Shown piece after piece: positions 27,357-35,144 of a stretch of 64,000 nucleotides of DNA. The notes beneath the pieces are model-generated. The model had not been told where the DNA came from and ran no database searches. It saw only the letters and a list, made by a program, of their open reading frames with translations. Origin of the DNA: Mucilaginibacter gossypii (lineage in GTDB: Bacteria > Bacteroidota > Bacteroidia > Sphingobacteriales > Sphingobacteriaceae). Position numbers and translations under genes: made by a program. Each line of letters starts with the position of its first letter. Position 1 is the first letter of the stretch. The stretch is from positions 620,001-684,000 of the forward strand of contig NZ_FNCG01000001.1 of NCBI RefSeq assembly GCF_900100945.1. The letters run 5' to 3'.

Positions 27357-27379
27357 GGTGTTTTTATTTAGGTGATTGA

Positions 27380-27868
27380 TTAATCGTTATCGTTAGCTTC
27401 CTGCAAAAGCTTGATATCCATTTTGGTCATCTTCATCATGGCAGCCATAACTTTTTTGGCTTTTTCAGGATTTTCGTTGTTATAAAGTAATTCGCTCATA
27501 ACTTCAGGAACAATTTGCCAGGTAACGCCGAATTTATCGTCGAGCCAGCCGCACTGATTGGTTTTGCCGCCGCCTGCAGGTAGTACTTCCCACAGATAAT
27601 CAATTTCCTCCTGGGTTTTGCAGTTGATGTAAAATGATGTAGCAGGCGAAAAATTGAACATTGGTCCGCCATCTAAAGCTAAAAACTGCTGATCTTCTAT
27701 CCTGAATGTTCCAACTAACATTTTGCGGCCATTGCCGGGATCGGTAAGTGAGCTTACTTCGCTTTCGGAGTTTTTGAATACCGAAGTATAAAATTTCAAT
27801 GCTTCTTCAAGGTTGCCGTTAAACCATAAAAAAGGGGTTACTTTCTGGGTTGCTTTAAATGTTGCCAT
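27380..27868 (-). CDS. VOC superfamily protein, PhnB-like
   Basis: Cytoplasmic protein of 162 residues with the paired beta-alpha-beta-beta-beta fold of the VOC superfamily, PhnB / 3-demethylubiquinone methyltransferase-like subgroup. Clear marks are KVTPFLWFNGNLEEALKFYTSVF at the start, FLALDGGPMFNFSPATSFYI in the middle and CGWLDDKFGVTWQIVP with the C-terminal helix. The old name is misleading: most members are of unknown function. It lies between two other operon members, 122 bases after the first VOC gene and 24 bases before AHSA1. Role in the operon unknown, perhaps binding or changing a small toxic compound. Confidence 0.9.
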   Translation of the reverse strand: MATFKATQKVTPFLWFNGNLEEALKFYTSVFKNSESEVSSLTDPGNGRKMLVGTFRIEDQQFLALDGGPMFNFSPATSFYINCKTQEEIDYLWEVLPAGGGKTNQCGWLDDKFGVTWQIVPEVMSELLYNNENPEKAKKVMAAMMKMTKMDIKLLQEANDND

Positions 27869-27990
27869 GGTTTCTGTTTTTTATTGATTAAAAATTTGTT
27901 GCTTTCGATATCTCAAAGTTACCTGCCCTGGCAAGGGCTAATAGTGCCCAAAAACGACGAGATAAGGGGGTATTAGCGACAAATTGATTT

Positions 27991-28410
27991 TTATCTCCCT
28001 GGCATTTTGCTCATATCCATGTGCAGCACATTCCAGCTATGGCCATCAGGATCAGTAAACAGGCAGCCGTACATCCAGCCATCCATTTCCCGGGGCTTGT
28101 GATTGCTTTTGCCACCGGCTTCGATAGCCTTTTGAGCCAGTTCATCAACTTCTTCCTTGCTTTCCGCGTCGATAGACAGCAGAACTTCAACTCCCTTTGC
28201 CGTATCCGCAAGACCGCAGTTTTCAACAAAGCCTTTAAAGGTGCTTTCGTCAAAAAGCATTACGGTAACATCTTTTTCGCCAACCTGCATGGCTGCAGAA
28301 TTCGGGCCGTTACCAAATTGCGAGTTAAACCGGAAGCCGAGTTTGCTGAAAAACTCCTTTGATACATTTACATTTTTTACAGGCAGATTGATCCAGAATT
28401 GCTTCGTCAT
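27991..28410 (-). CDS. VOC superfamily protein, glyoxalase/bleomycin-resistance type
   Basis: Protein of 139 residues starting TKQFWINLPVKNVNVSKEFF, with the second half ending in LFTDPDGHSWNVLHMDMSKM. These are the usual segments of lactoylglutathione-lyase-like VOC proteins (the DPDGHxW motif supplies a metal-ligand region). Its start is 6 bases downstream of the ArsR stop on the minus strand, so the two are surely co-transcribed. Substrate unknown. It is a different VOC branch from the PhnB-like gene that follows, so the pair is unlikely to be a recent duplication. Confidence 0.9.
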   Translation of the reverse strand: MTKQFWINLPVKNVNVSKEFFSKLGFRFNSQFGNGPNSAAMQVGEKDVTVMLFDESTFKGFVENCGLADTAKGVEVLLSIDAESKEEVDELAQKAIEAGGKSNHKPREMDGWMYGCLFTDPDGHSWNVLHMDMSKMPGR

Positions 28411-28416
28411 AATTGG

Positions 28417-28746
28417 TTATTTTAATGGTTTATCATTGTTTTTTAATTCTTCGAGCAGATTGTCGAGTGCGTCAAATTTTTCTTCCCAAACCTTGCGGTA
28501 ACGCTCAACCCATTGAGCAACCTCTTCAAGCTGTTTCAGCCGGGGTTCGCAATACCGTTCACGGCCTTGTTTTTTAATAGCGATAAGACCGCATTCGGTT
28601 AAAATTTTTATATGCTGGGATATAGCGGGGCGGCTTACATCAAAGTTATCCGCTATGGCATTCAGGTTCATGGGTTTAAAGGCTATCAGGTTAATGATAT
28701 CCCTGCGGGTTGGATCGGCAATGGCCTGGAAAACATCTCGTCTCAT
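28417..28746 (-). CDS. ArsR family winged-helix regulator
   Basis: Small repressor of 109 residues with the HTH segment AIADPTRRDIINLI and NAIADNFDVSRPAISQHIKIL, the standard ArsR/SmtB pattern. The metal-binding cysteine motif ELCVC of ArsR proper is absent, and the C-terminal helix is long and charged, so it belongs to the non-metal subgroup that often precedes AHSA1 and VOC genes. It heads the operon ArsR-VOC-VOC-AHSA1. Its promoter holds two tandem 27-base units with palindromic operator sites (28754-28807), strongly suggesting autorepression of the operon. Confidence 0.93.
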   Translation of the reverse strand: MRRDVFQAIADPTRRDIINLIAFKPMNLNAIADNFDVSRPAISQHIKILTECGLIAIKKQGRERYCEPRLKQLEEVAQWVERYRKVWEEKFDALDNLLEELKNNDKPLK

Positions 28747-28752
28747 CTAAAT

Positions 28753-28811
28753 CAAATATAATATGTAAGCGATTGCTTACAAATATAATATGTAAGCAAT
28801 CGCTTACGCAA
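28753..28811 (-). promoter_or_regulatory. Duplicated ArsR operator/promoter
   Basis: Two directly adjacent 27-base units (28754-28780 and 28781-28807) differ at only two positions. Each contains the palindrome GTAAGC-N4-GCTTAC (28765-28780 and 28792-28807), and the two palindromes are exact reverse complements. On the minus strand TTTG (28812-28809) is followed after 21 bases by TATATTTG (28787-28780), a full Bacteroidota promoter. One operator lies between the two boxes and the other over the start site. A second TATATTTG is present at 28760-28753, made by the duplication. Confidence 0.8.
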
Positions 28812-29086
28812 ATTTTTTGAATATTTTTATTTGTAAATAAAAAAGGGGAGAAGTACAGGGTCAACATTTAAACATTCGGACTTGCCTAAGCGCTCAAAAA
28901 CATTAGCGTAGTGTAACCCCTAAAAAAATAAATATTTGATTATGAATATCTTGTGAGTTATATTTTAAAAAAGTGGTAACCCTGTTAACCCTATTTATGT
29001 GCGTTTGCCCGGGAGTGAAATAGGCCATCCTGTATGATTCTCAAAAAAATCATCATCTTTGTGGCTGATAAATATATCCTAACAAT
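28812..29086. other. Intergenic stretch before kdsA
   Basis: About 275 AT-rich bases between the divergent ArsR operon and kdsA. I see no gene and no clear hairpin; the kdsA promoter should lie here. CATCTTTG at 29052-29059 resembles a -7 box but does not fit fully. Confidence 0.4.
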
Positions 29087-29863
29087 ATGCTGTTTGATCA
29101 AATAAGCCAAAAGCCGTTCTTTATTCTTGGACCCTGTGTAATGGAAAGCCAGGAGTTATTATATACTGTTGCCGAAAAAGTAGCCGAAGCCGGGCAGAAA
29201 TACAATGTGCCGGTGATCTTTAAATCGTCATTTGATAAAGCCAACCGCACATCTATTCATTCATACCGCGGCCCGGGATTAGAGAAAGGCATGGAAATGC
29301 TGATGAATGTTAAGCAGCGTTTTGGTTTACCGATTACTACAGATATTCATGAGCCATTCCAGGCAGCTATTGTAGCCGAGGTTGCCGATATATTGCAGAT
29401 CCCTGCGTTTTTATGCCGCCAAACAGACCTGTTGGTTGCGGCTGCCCAAACCGGTAAAATCGTCAACGTAAAAAAAGCCCAGTTCCTTTCGGGGCATGAT
29501 ATGTTTTATCCGGCTCAAAAAGTTATTGAAGCCGGCAATAACCAGGTAATATTAACCGAGCGGGGCAATATGTATGGCTATAATAATTTAGCTGTCGATT
29601 TCAGGAATATTTACGATATGAAAGCTTTTGGCCACCCGGTTTGTATGGATTGTACCCATTCGGTTCAGCGTCCGGGCGGAGCAGGAGGAAAAACCGGCGG
29701 CGACCGTACTTTTGTGCCCATGATGGCGCTGGCAGCAAAAGCTTTTGGGGCAGATGGCTATTTTTTAGAAACGCATCCCGATCCTGATAATGCCCTGAGC
29801 GATGGCCCTAATATGGTTAAGCTGCACGAACTGGATAAGGTTTTAGCACCATTAGTAGGGTAA
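29087..29863 (+). CDS. kdsA: 3-deoxy-8-phosphooctulonate synthase (KDO-8-phosphate synthase)
   Basis: Cytoplasmic enzyme of 258 residues that joins phosphoenolpyruvate and arabinose 5-phosphate to KDO 8-phosphate, a step of lipopolysaccharide inner-core synthesis. Family marks are FFILGPCVMES, FKSSFDKANRTS, ITTDIHEP, VKKAQFLSG, MDCTHSVQRPGGAGG and FLETHPDPDNALSDGPN. C17 in GPC matches the cysteine metal ligand of metal-dependent KdsA enzymes such as that of Aquifex; the metal-independent E. coli type has Asn there. The His in DCTHS, Glu in LETH and Asp in SDGPN complete the metal site. It is 13 bases before kdsD, whose product makes its substrate, so the two form an operon. Confidence 0.97.
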   Translation: MLFDQISQKPFFILGPCVMESQELLYTVAEKVAEAGQKYNVPVIFKSSFDKANRTSIHSYRGPGLEKGMEMLMNVKQRFGLPITTDIHEPFQAAIVAEVADILQIPAFLCRQTDLLVAAAQTGKIVNVKKAQFLSGHDMFYPAQKVIEAGNNQVILTERGNMYGYNNLAVDFRNIYDMKAFGHPVCMDCTHSVQRPGGAGGKTGGDRTFVPMMALAAKAFGADGYFLETHPDPDNALSDGPNMVKLHELDKVLAPLVG

Positions 29864-29876
29864 GTTTTTGTTCTGA

Positions 29877-30824
29877 ATGTCCGGATCCATGAAAGATATT
29901 GCAAAAAGGGTTTTTGATATTGAAATAGAGTCGCTGCAGCAGGTAGCCGGCTCAATTGATGATGAGTTTGCAAGGGTTGTTGATGCCATATTAAAATCAA
30001 CAGGAAAGCTGGTTGTTATTGGCATTGGCAAATCGGGGCTTATCGGTAAAAAGATAGCAGCCACATTGGCCAGTACAGGTACACCGAGCTTTTTTTTACA
30101 TCCGGGAGAGGCTTTTCACGGCGATTTAGGGATGGTAAGCCCCAATGATATTGTTTTATTGATATCCTATTCGGGCGAAACCGACGAGGTGCTGAAACTT
30201 ATTCCTTATTTAAAATGGAACAAGAATGTGATGATCGGCATAACAGGTAATCCTATATCAACCGTTGCCAAAAACTGCAGTTATCACCTTAATATAAAAG
30301 TTGAAAGGGAGGCTTGTCCGCTTGAACTGGCGCCAACCTCATCAACTACCGCGGCGCTGGTTATGGGCGATGCCCTTGCTATAGCTTTAATGGAGTCGCG
30401 AAACTTTCAGCAGCATGATTTTGCACGTTTTCATCCGGGCGGTAGCCTTGGGCGCAAACTGCTGGTAAAAGTTAAAGACCTCATGCGTACCGATAAGCTT
30501 CCTTTTATTAATGAGGAAGCTTCATTTATGGATTTGTTACTGCGCATGTCCGAAGGCAGGTTGGGTATGGTTATAGTGGGCGACGCGTCCCGGATTAAGG
30601 GGGTGGTTACAGATGGCGACCTTCGCCGGGCCTTGCTAAAACACCCGGATACCTCAACCTTAACCATCGCCGAAATCATGACCGTTAACCCGGTTATTAT
30701 TGATGAGCATGAATTTGTAGGCTATGCCGAGCAGTTAATGCTTGAAAAAAAGATCACTACCTTACTGGTGGGTTCTGCACAAAACCGGTCAATAACAGGT
30801 GTTTACCAGATATATACGGCCTGA
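29877..30824 (+). CDS. kdsD: Arabinose-5-phosphate isomerase (SIS and CBS domains)
   Basis: Enzyme of 315 residues (KdsD/KpsF type) that interconverts ribulose 5-phosphate and arabinose 5-phosphate, feeding KdsA. The N-terminal SIS domain (about 35-185) has VIGIGKSGLIGKKIAATLAS, LHPGEAFHGDLGM and SYSGETDEV. The segment APTSSTTAALVMGDALAIAL closes it. Two CBS domains follow from about 205 to the end (LMRTDKLPF ... VVTDGDLRRAL, MTVNPVIID). The ATG at 29877 or the ATG at 29889 could be the start. It is 13 bases after kdsA in the same operon. The pairing of these two genes makes the specific role safe. Confidence 0.95.
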   Translation: MSGSMKDIAKRVFDIEIESLQQVAGSIDDEFARVVDAILKSTGKLVVIGIGKSGLIGKKIAATLASTGTPSFFLHPGEAFHGDLGMVSPNDIVLLISYSGETDEVLKLIPYLKWNKNVMIGITGNPISTVAKNCSYHLNIKVEREACPLELAPTSSTTAALVMGDALAIALMESRNFQQHDFARFHPGGSLGRKLLVKVKDLMRTDKLPFINEEASFMDLLLRMSEGRLGMVIVGDASRIKGVVTDGDLRRALLKHPDTSTLTIAEIMTVNPVIIDEHEFVGYAEQLMLEKKITTLLVGSAQNRSITGVYQIYTA

Positions 30825-30935
30825 AACACTTTTGATTAGCCTAAGCCGCGCATTCTTTGGATCGGGAGGCAGCTGATTTTGGTAATATTTGATTATCTTT
30901 ACCGGTATCTATCATATTCTACCGTGTTAAATTAA

Positions 30936-32267
30936 ATGTCTGATCAATCAAATTCGATCACTAATAAATTTCAGGCTCCTGCAAATATTCATATTGCAAT
31001 AATAGGTCTTGGCTATGTGGGATTGCCCCTTGCTGTTGAATTTGCCAAAAAATATCCTGTAAAAGGTTTCGATATTAAACAAAGCCGGGTAGATGAGCTG
31101 AATAACGCGTTTGACCGTACCCTTGAAACCAGTAGCGACGAACTATCGGTAGTTTTAAATTTAAAGGATGAAAGCAAGGGCCTTACTTTCACATCGCAGA
31201 TAACAGACATTGCTTCCTGTAACGTTTATATTGTTTCGGTACCAACACCTACCGATCAGCACAACCGGCCCGATCTGAGCCTGCTTATTCGGGCAAGTAA
31301 ATCAATAGCAGGAGTATTGAAGAGGGGGGATGTTGTTATTTATGAATCAACAGTTTATCCCGGCGTAACTGAGGATGTTTGTGTGCCTGTTTTACAAAAA
31401 GAATCAGGTTTGCAGTATAACAGGGATTTTTTTGCAGGATACTCGCCCGAGCGTATAAATCCGGGGGATAAAGTCCATACGCTGACCAATATTTTAAAAG
31501 TAACATCGGGCTCAACGCCCGAGGCTGCTGATTTTATTGACAACTTATACCGGTCAATAGTAAAAGCAGGAACGCATAAAGCCCCCGCCATTAAAGTTGC
31601 GGAAGCCTGTAAGGTGATCGAAAATTCACAGCGGGATATCAATATCGCTTTTGTAAACGAACTTGCCAAAATATTCAACATCATGGATATTGATACCCAT
31701 GCGGTTTTGGCAGCGGCAGGTACCAAGTGGAATTTCCTGAATTTTAAACCAGGTCTTGTAGGCGGCCACTGCACAGGAGTTGATCCGTATTACCTTGCAG
31801 CAAAAGCCCAGCAAATGGGTTATCATCCCGAAATTATCCTGGCCGGACGAAGGCTTAATGATGGTATGGGTACGTACGTTGCCCTTGAAGTCATTAAACT
31901 GATGGTGAAGAATGATATTTCGGTAAAAAACTCAAAGATCCTGGTGCTCGGTTTTACTTTCAAAGAAAATTGCCCGGATGTTCGTAACACCAGGGTAATT
32001 GATATTATTAAGGGATTTGATGGTTTTGACGCAACCTGTGAAATATATGATCCATGGGCTGACCCGGATGAAGTAAAAAGAGAATATGGTATCTCTACAT
32101 TAAAAAATTACGGGCAACTAAGCGGCGCTTACGATGCTATTGTTATGGCTGTGGCACATCGCGAGTTTTATGATTTAGACTATGCAAGCTTAAAACATAA
32201 ACCATCATCGGTAATTTATGATATAAAAGGTATTTTAAACAAGGATGTTGTAAGCGGACGGCTGTAA
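30936..32267 (+). CDS. UDP-sugar 6-dehydrogenase of the WbpO/TviB type (nucleotide sugar dehydrogenase)
   Basis: Cytoplasmic NAD-dependent enzyme of 443 residues that oxidises the C6 hydroxyl of a UDP-sugar to a carboxylate for an exopolysaccharide or O-antigen. The NAD-binding motif is IAIIGLGYVGLPLAVEFAKK (from residue 19). The middle domain has VYPGVTEDVCVP and YSPERINPGD. The catalytic Cys is C279 in GGHCTGVDPYYL; most relatives have Ile rather than Thr after the Cys. The C-terminal domain has VLGFTFKENCPDVRNTRV. The sequence is closest to UDP-GlcNAc/GalNAc dehydrogenases (TviB, WbpO) rather than UDP-glucose dehydrogenase, but the exact substrate is inference. It follows the KDO genes by 111 bases and precedes a priming sugar transferase. 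Confidence 0.9.
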   Translation: MSDQSNSITNKFQAPANIHIAIIGLGYVGLPLAVEFAKKYPVKGFDIKQSRVDELNNAFDRTLETSSDELSVVLNLKDESKGLTFTSQITDIASCNVYIVSVPTPTDQHNRPDLSLLIRASKSIAGVLKRGDVVIYESTVYPGVTEDVCVPVLQKESGLQYNRDFFAGYSPERINPGDKVHTLTNILKVTSGSTPEAADFIDNLYRSIVKAGTHKAPAIKVAEACKVIENSQRDINIAFVNELAKIFNIMDIDTHAVLAAAGTKWNFLNFKPGLVGGHCTGVDPYYLAAKAQQMGYHPEIILAGRRLNDGMGTYVALEVIKLMVKNDISVKNSKILVLGFTFKENCPDVRNTRVIDIIKGFDGFDATCEIYDPWADPDEVKREYGISTLKNYGQLSGAYDAIVMAVAHREFYDLDYASLKHKPSSVIYDIKGILNKDVVSGRL

Positions 32268-32477
32268 ATGTTTTTTTTACAGTTATTTTTTCGCATAGAA
32301 AATCATTTTTTTGTCACTGTTAACAGAGAATTCATTTTGAATAAATTTCTTAATTTCTAATTTTGTGGCTGTGAAAATAATACATTCGTAACCGTGTCTT
32401 CATTTAATTATGACATTGTTATTAGTAAATAATTATAGTAATTTTAGCAGGGTTGCATACTACATAAGCACATATAC

Positions 32478-33881
32478 ATGATTCACAGATACGCTACTTT
32501 TATTAAAGCAGTGAACCTTACCATTGATTATATTATACTTAATATGAGCATGGTAATTTCTTACTTCATTGAAGACCGGTCATATATTTTTTGGATTAAC
32601 AACAGGCAGTACCTGCCTATTGTGTTAGTTTTTAATCTAATTTGGCTGCTGTCAGCTAATATTACCGGGCTTTATGAACATGTTCTGAATAAAGATTCAA
32701 TTAAAACCTATCGCGGTGTAATTAAAACTTATCTGCTGTTTGTAAGCTTTATTTGCTTCACTATCATTATATTGATAGGCACCAAAGCGTATTTTATAAC
32801 ACGCGAGTATCTTTTTTATTCACTGGCGTTATTCGGTTTCCTGCTTGGTTTATGGAAGTTAATATTCCTGAGCATCCGTAAAAGCGACCGCGCAACGCTT
32901 ATCGATATACGTACTGTTATCATTATAGGTGGGGGCCGCATCGGGTCAGACCTGCATAGCTTTTTTAAACAAAACCCCGAACGTGGGTATAAGCTTGTTG
33001 GCTTTTTTGATGATGCATCAGACAGCGTACTTGATCAAAGCCTTTATTTAGGCGGTACTAATGATTGTATAAGCTATGTGCTCAACAATAAAGTTGATGA
33101 AATATTTTGTACCCTACCAAACTCTGAAGCCGAGAAAATAGAGCAGTTGATGCTTGATGCAGATAAAAATCTGATTAGGTTTAAATTTGTGCCAGAATAT
33201 TACGACTACGCTAAAAAGCCAACTTTTATACAAAGCTTCGGCCATATCCCGGTTATATCCGTAAGGCCAGAACCTTTGGAGAACATGCTGAACCGCTCCA
33301 TCAAACGCTTGTTTGATATCTGTTTTTCTATATTTGTGATCCTGTTTATTTTTAGCTGGTTATTCCCCATTTTGGCCATCATTATAAAGCTTGAGTCAAA
33401 AGGGCCGATATTCTTTGTGCAGGAGCGCTCAGGCAGGGACAATAAGCCGTTTAAATGCTATAAATTCCGTAGCATGCGGGTAAATCACGATTCAGATAAA
33501 AAACAAGCTACACGCGGCGATTCACGTATAACCAAATCCGGGGCATTTATCCGTAAAACAAGTATCGACGAATTGCCACAGTTCTTTAACGTAATATTAG
33601 GCAATATGTCTGTAGTAGGCCCGAGGCCGCACATGATAAGCCACACTCAACAATATTCGCAGCTTATTGATACTTTCATGGTAAGGCATTTTCTTAAACC
33701 TGGTATTACGGGTTGGGCCCAGGTGTCAGGCCTGAGGGGCGAAACTCAAACCACACAGGCTATGCTTGAGCGTGTGGAGGCCGACGTTTGGTATCTTGAA
33801 AACTGGTCGTTCCTGCTGGATATGAAGATTATCTTCCTAACGGTATGGAACGTGTTTAGAGGCGAAAAGAACGCGTTTTAA
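32478..33881 (+). CDS. Undecaprenyl-phosphate sugar phosphotransferase, WcaJ-like
   Basis: Membrane protein of 467 residues that transfers a sugar phosphate to undecaprenyl phosphate and so starts repeat-unit synthesis of an exopolysaccharide. Four or so N-terminal helices (to about 135) are followed by a CoA-binding-like region (VIIIGGGRIGSDLHSFF), a helix near 280-305, and the catalytic domain: SKGPIFFVQERSGRDNKPF, YKFRSMR, ITKSGAFIRKTSIDELPQFF and MSVVGPRP. These are the motifs of polyprenyl phosphotransferases. A second enzyme of the same type lies at 58538-59881. Stop and next start are one base apart, so it is tightly coupled to the BtuF-like gene. Confidence 0.93.
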   Translation: MIHRYATFIKAVNLTIDYIILNMSMVISYFIEDRSYIFWINNRQYLPIVLVFNLIWLLSANITGLYEHVLNKDSIKTYRGVIKTYLLFVSFICFTIIILIGTKAYFITREYLFYSLALFGFLLGLWKLIFLSIRKSDRATLIDIRTVIIIGGGRIGSDLHSFFKQNPERGYKLVGFFDDASDSVLDQSLYLGGTNDCISYVLNNKVDEIFCTLPNSEAEKIEQLMLDADKNLIRFKFVPEYYDYAKKPTFIQSFGHIPVISVRPEPLENMLNRSIKRLFDICFSIFVILFIFSWLFPILAIIIKLESKGPIFFVQERSGRDNKPFKCYKFRSMRVNHDSDKKQATRGDSRITKSGAFIRKTSIDELPQFFNVILGNMSVVGPRPHMISHTQQYSQLIDTFMVRHFLKPGITGWAQVSGLRGETQTTQAMLERVEADVWYLENWSFLLDMKIIFLTVWNVFRGEKNAF

Positions 33882-33882
33882 T

Positions 33883-34671
33883 ATGCCGATATTCCGGGAT
33901 CAGCTAAGCCGAAAGGTTGAACTTTCCGGAATCCCTAAGCGGATCATATCCATTGTCCCTTCACAAACAGAATTGCTTTTTTACCTTGGCTTAAACGTTG
34001 AGGTGATAGGCATTACTAAATTTTGTATCCATCCGGCAGATAGGTTTAATTCAACAACGAAAGTAGGGGGGACTAAACAGCTTGATGTCGAAAAAATCCG
34101 ATTGCTGACCCCGGATTTAATTATCGCCAATAAAGAGGAGAACGACCGTCTTCAGGTAGAAGAGTTAATGAATATATGCCCGGTTTGGATCAGTGATATT
34201 TTTGATCTGGAATCGGCTTTGCAAATGATTGTTTGCATTGGTGATATGATAGGTAAGCCCGGGCAGGCAAACGTGCTTTGCACGGAAATTAATGGTGGTT
34301 TTAAGGGTATAAAGTTTTCTGTAACGAGGCTGGGAGTTGCCTATCTCATCTGGCGTAAACCCTATATGCTTGCCGGCAGGGGAACTTTCATTGATAGTAT
34401 GCTGCAAACATGTGGACTAAACAATGTAACAGAGGGGGAGCGTTACCCGGAGATTGATGCAAATGCTTTAGTCGCGGCTAATCCGGATCTTCTTTTTCTA
34501 TCATCAGAGCCATATCCATTCGCTCAAAAACATATAGAGGAGTTTAGGGCGCTTTTACCAAATGCAAAGATAGTTTTGGTAGATGGTGAAATGTTTTCAT
34601 GGTATGGCAGCAGGCTTTTATACGCACCCGTATACTTCAAACAACTGATAAATGGGCTTGTGAAAAATTAA
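33883..34671 (+). CDS. Helical-backbone metal receptor / BtuF-like binding protein without signal peptide
   Basis: Protein of 262 residues with the two-lobed fold of periplasmic B12 and siderophore binding proteins: RIISIVPSQTELLFYLGL, VIGITKFCIHPA, VGGTKQLDVEKIRLLTPDLI in the first lobe and AYLIWRKPYMLAGRGTFI with NPDLLFLSSEPYPF in the second. The N-terminus MPIFRDQLSRKVELSGIP is not a signal peptide and there is no lipobox, so it would stay in the cytoplasm as read. It starts one base after the stop of the WcaJ-like gene. Cytoplasmic forms of this fold occur in Bacteroidota; their role is unclear to me. B12 or another corrinoid is only one possible ligand. Confidence 0.8.
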   Translation: MPIFRDQLSRKVELSGIPKRIISIVPSQTELLFYLGLNVEVIGITKFCIHPADRFNSTTKVGGTKQLDVEKIRLLTPDLIIANKEENDRLQVEELMNICPVWISDIFDLESALQMIVCIGDMIGKPGQANVLCTEINGGFKGIKFSVTRLGVAYLIWRKPYMLAGRGTFIDSMLQTCGLNNVTEGERYPEIDANALVAANPDLLFLSSEPYPFAQKHIEEFRALLPNAKIVLVDGEMFSWYGSRLLYAPVYFKQLINGLVKN

Positions 34672-34736
34672 TTCCTACTAAATGAGCATGATAGCAAAAA
34701 AATGAAAATTATGTTTTTAAGTATAATTTTAAACGC

Positions 34737-34744
34737 TATCTTTG
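34737..34744 (+). promoter_or_regulatory. Promoter -7 box of the tRNA-Leu gene
   Basis: TATCTTTG fits TAnnTTTG exactly and lies 20 bases before the tRNA. The -33 region (near 34713) is T-rich but has no clear TTG. Confidence 0.55.
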
Positions 34745-34764
34745 CAGCCTGTTAAATCAGAAAC

Positions 34765-34846
34765 GCGGAAGTGGCGTAATTGGTAGCCGCACCAGACTTA
34801 GGATCTGGCGCTTCACGGCGTGGGGGTTCGAGTCCCTTCTTCCGCA
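34765..34846 (+). tRNA. tRNA-Leu (anticodon TAG)
   Basis: An 82-base gene. The acceptor arms GCGGAAG and CTTCCGC pair fully, followed by discriminator A; the CCA end is not encoded. The anticodon stem CCAGA/TCTGG holds the loop CTTAGGA, so the anticodon is TAG (leucine CTN). A long variable arm (CGCTTCACGGCG) and the T arm with GGTTCGAGTCC agree with tRNA-Leu. A hairpin terminator follows at 34856-34892. Confidence 0.97.
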
Positions 34847-34855
34847 CTTAAAAGT

Positions 34856-34892
34856 AAAAGCCTTCAAAGTCATTGATTTTGGAGGCTTTTTT
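34856..34892 (+). terminator. Terminator after tRNA-Leu
   Basis: AAAAGCCTTCAAA pairs with TTTGGAGGCTTTT (one G-T pair) around an 8-base loop and is followed by more T. It lies 9 bases after the tRNA. Confidence 0.85.
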
Positions 34893-35144
34893 GGTTCGAT
34901 AGATAGGTTATTTAAAATGTCATCCGTTTTAAGTATTTGTATTTTAGTGATTTACTGGTTCCAGTCCAGGCATCAACCCAACTACTCAAAGTTCAAAAAA
35001 TCTTTGTTATACATGCTAATTCATTGCCAGGCTGACTTAAATTGCATTAAATTCTATGGTCTTATAAACAAAGTTTTTCGGCCTTTAAAACAAAACGTCT
35101 GAATAGGCTACCTTCTAATTTTGCTTTCATAAAATTCAATTATT

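Noticed and set aside
34917..35102. Short plus-strand frame of 61 codons after the tRNA-Leu
   Set aside because: No family pattern, no clear ribosome site, unlike amino-acid composition; reads like chance open frame in AT-rich DNA.
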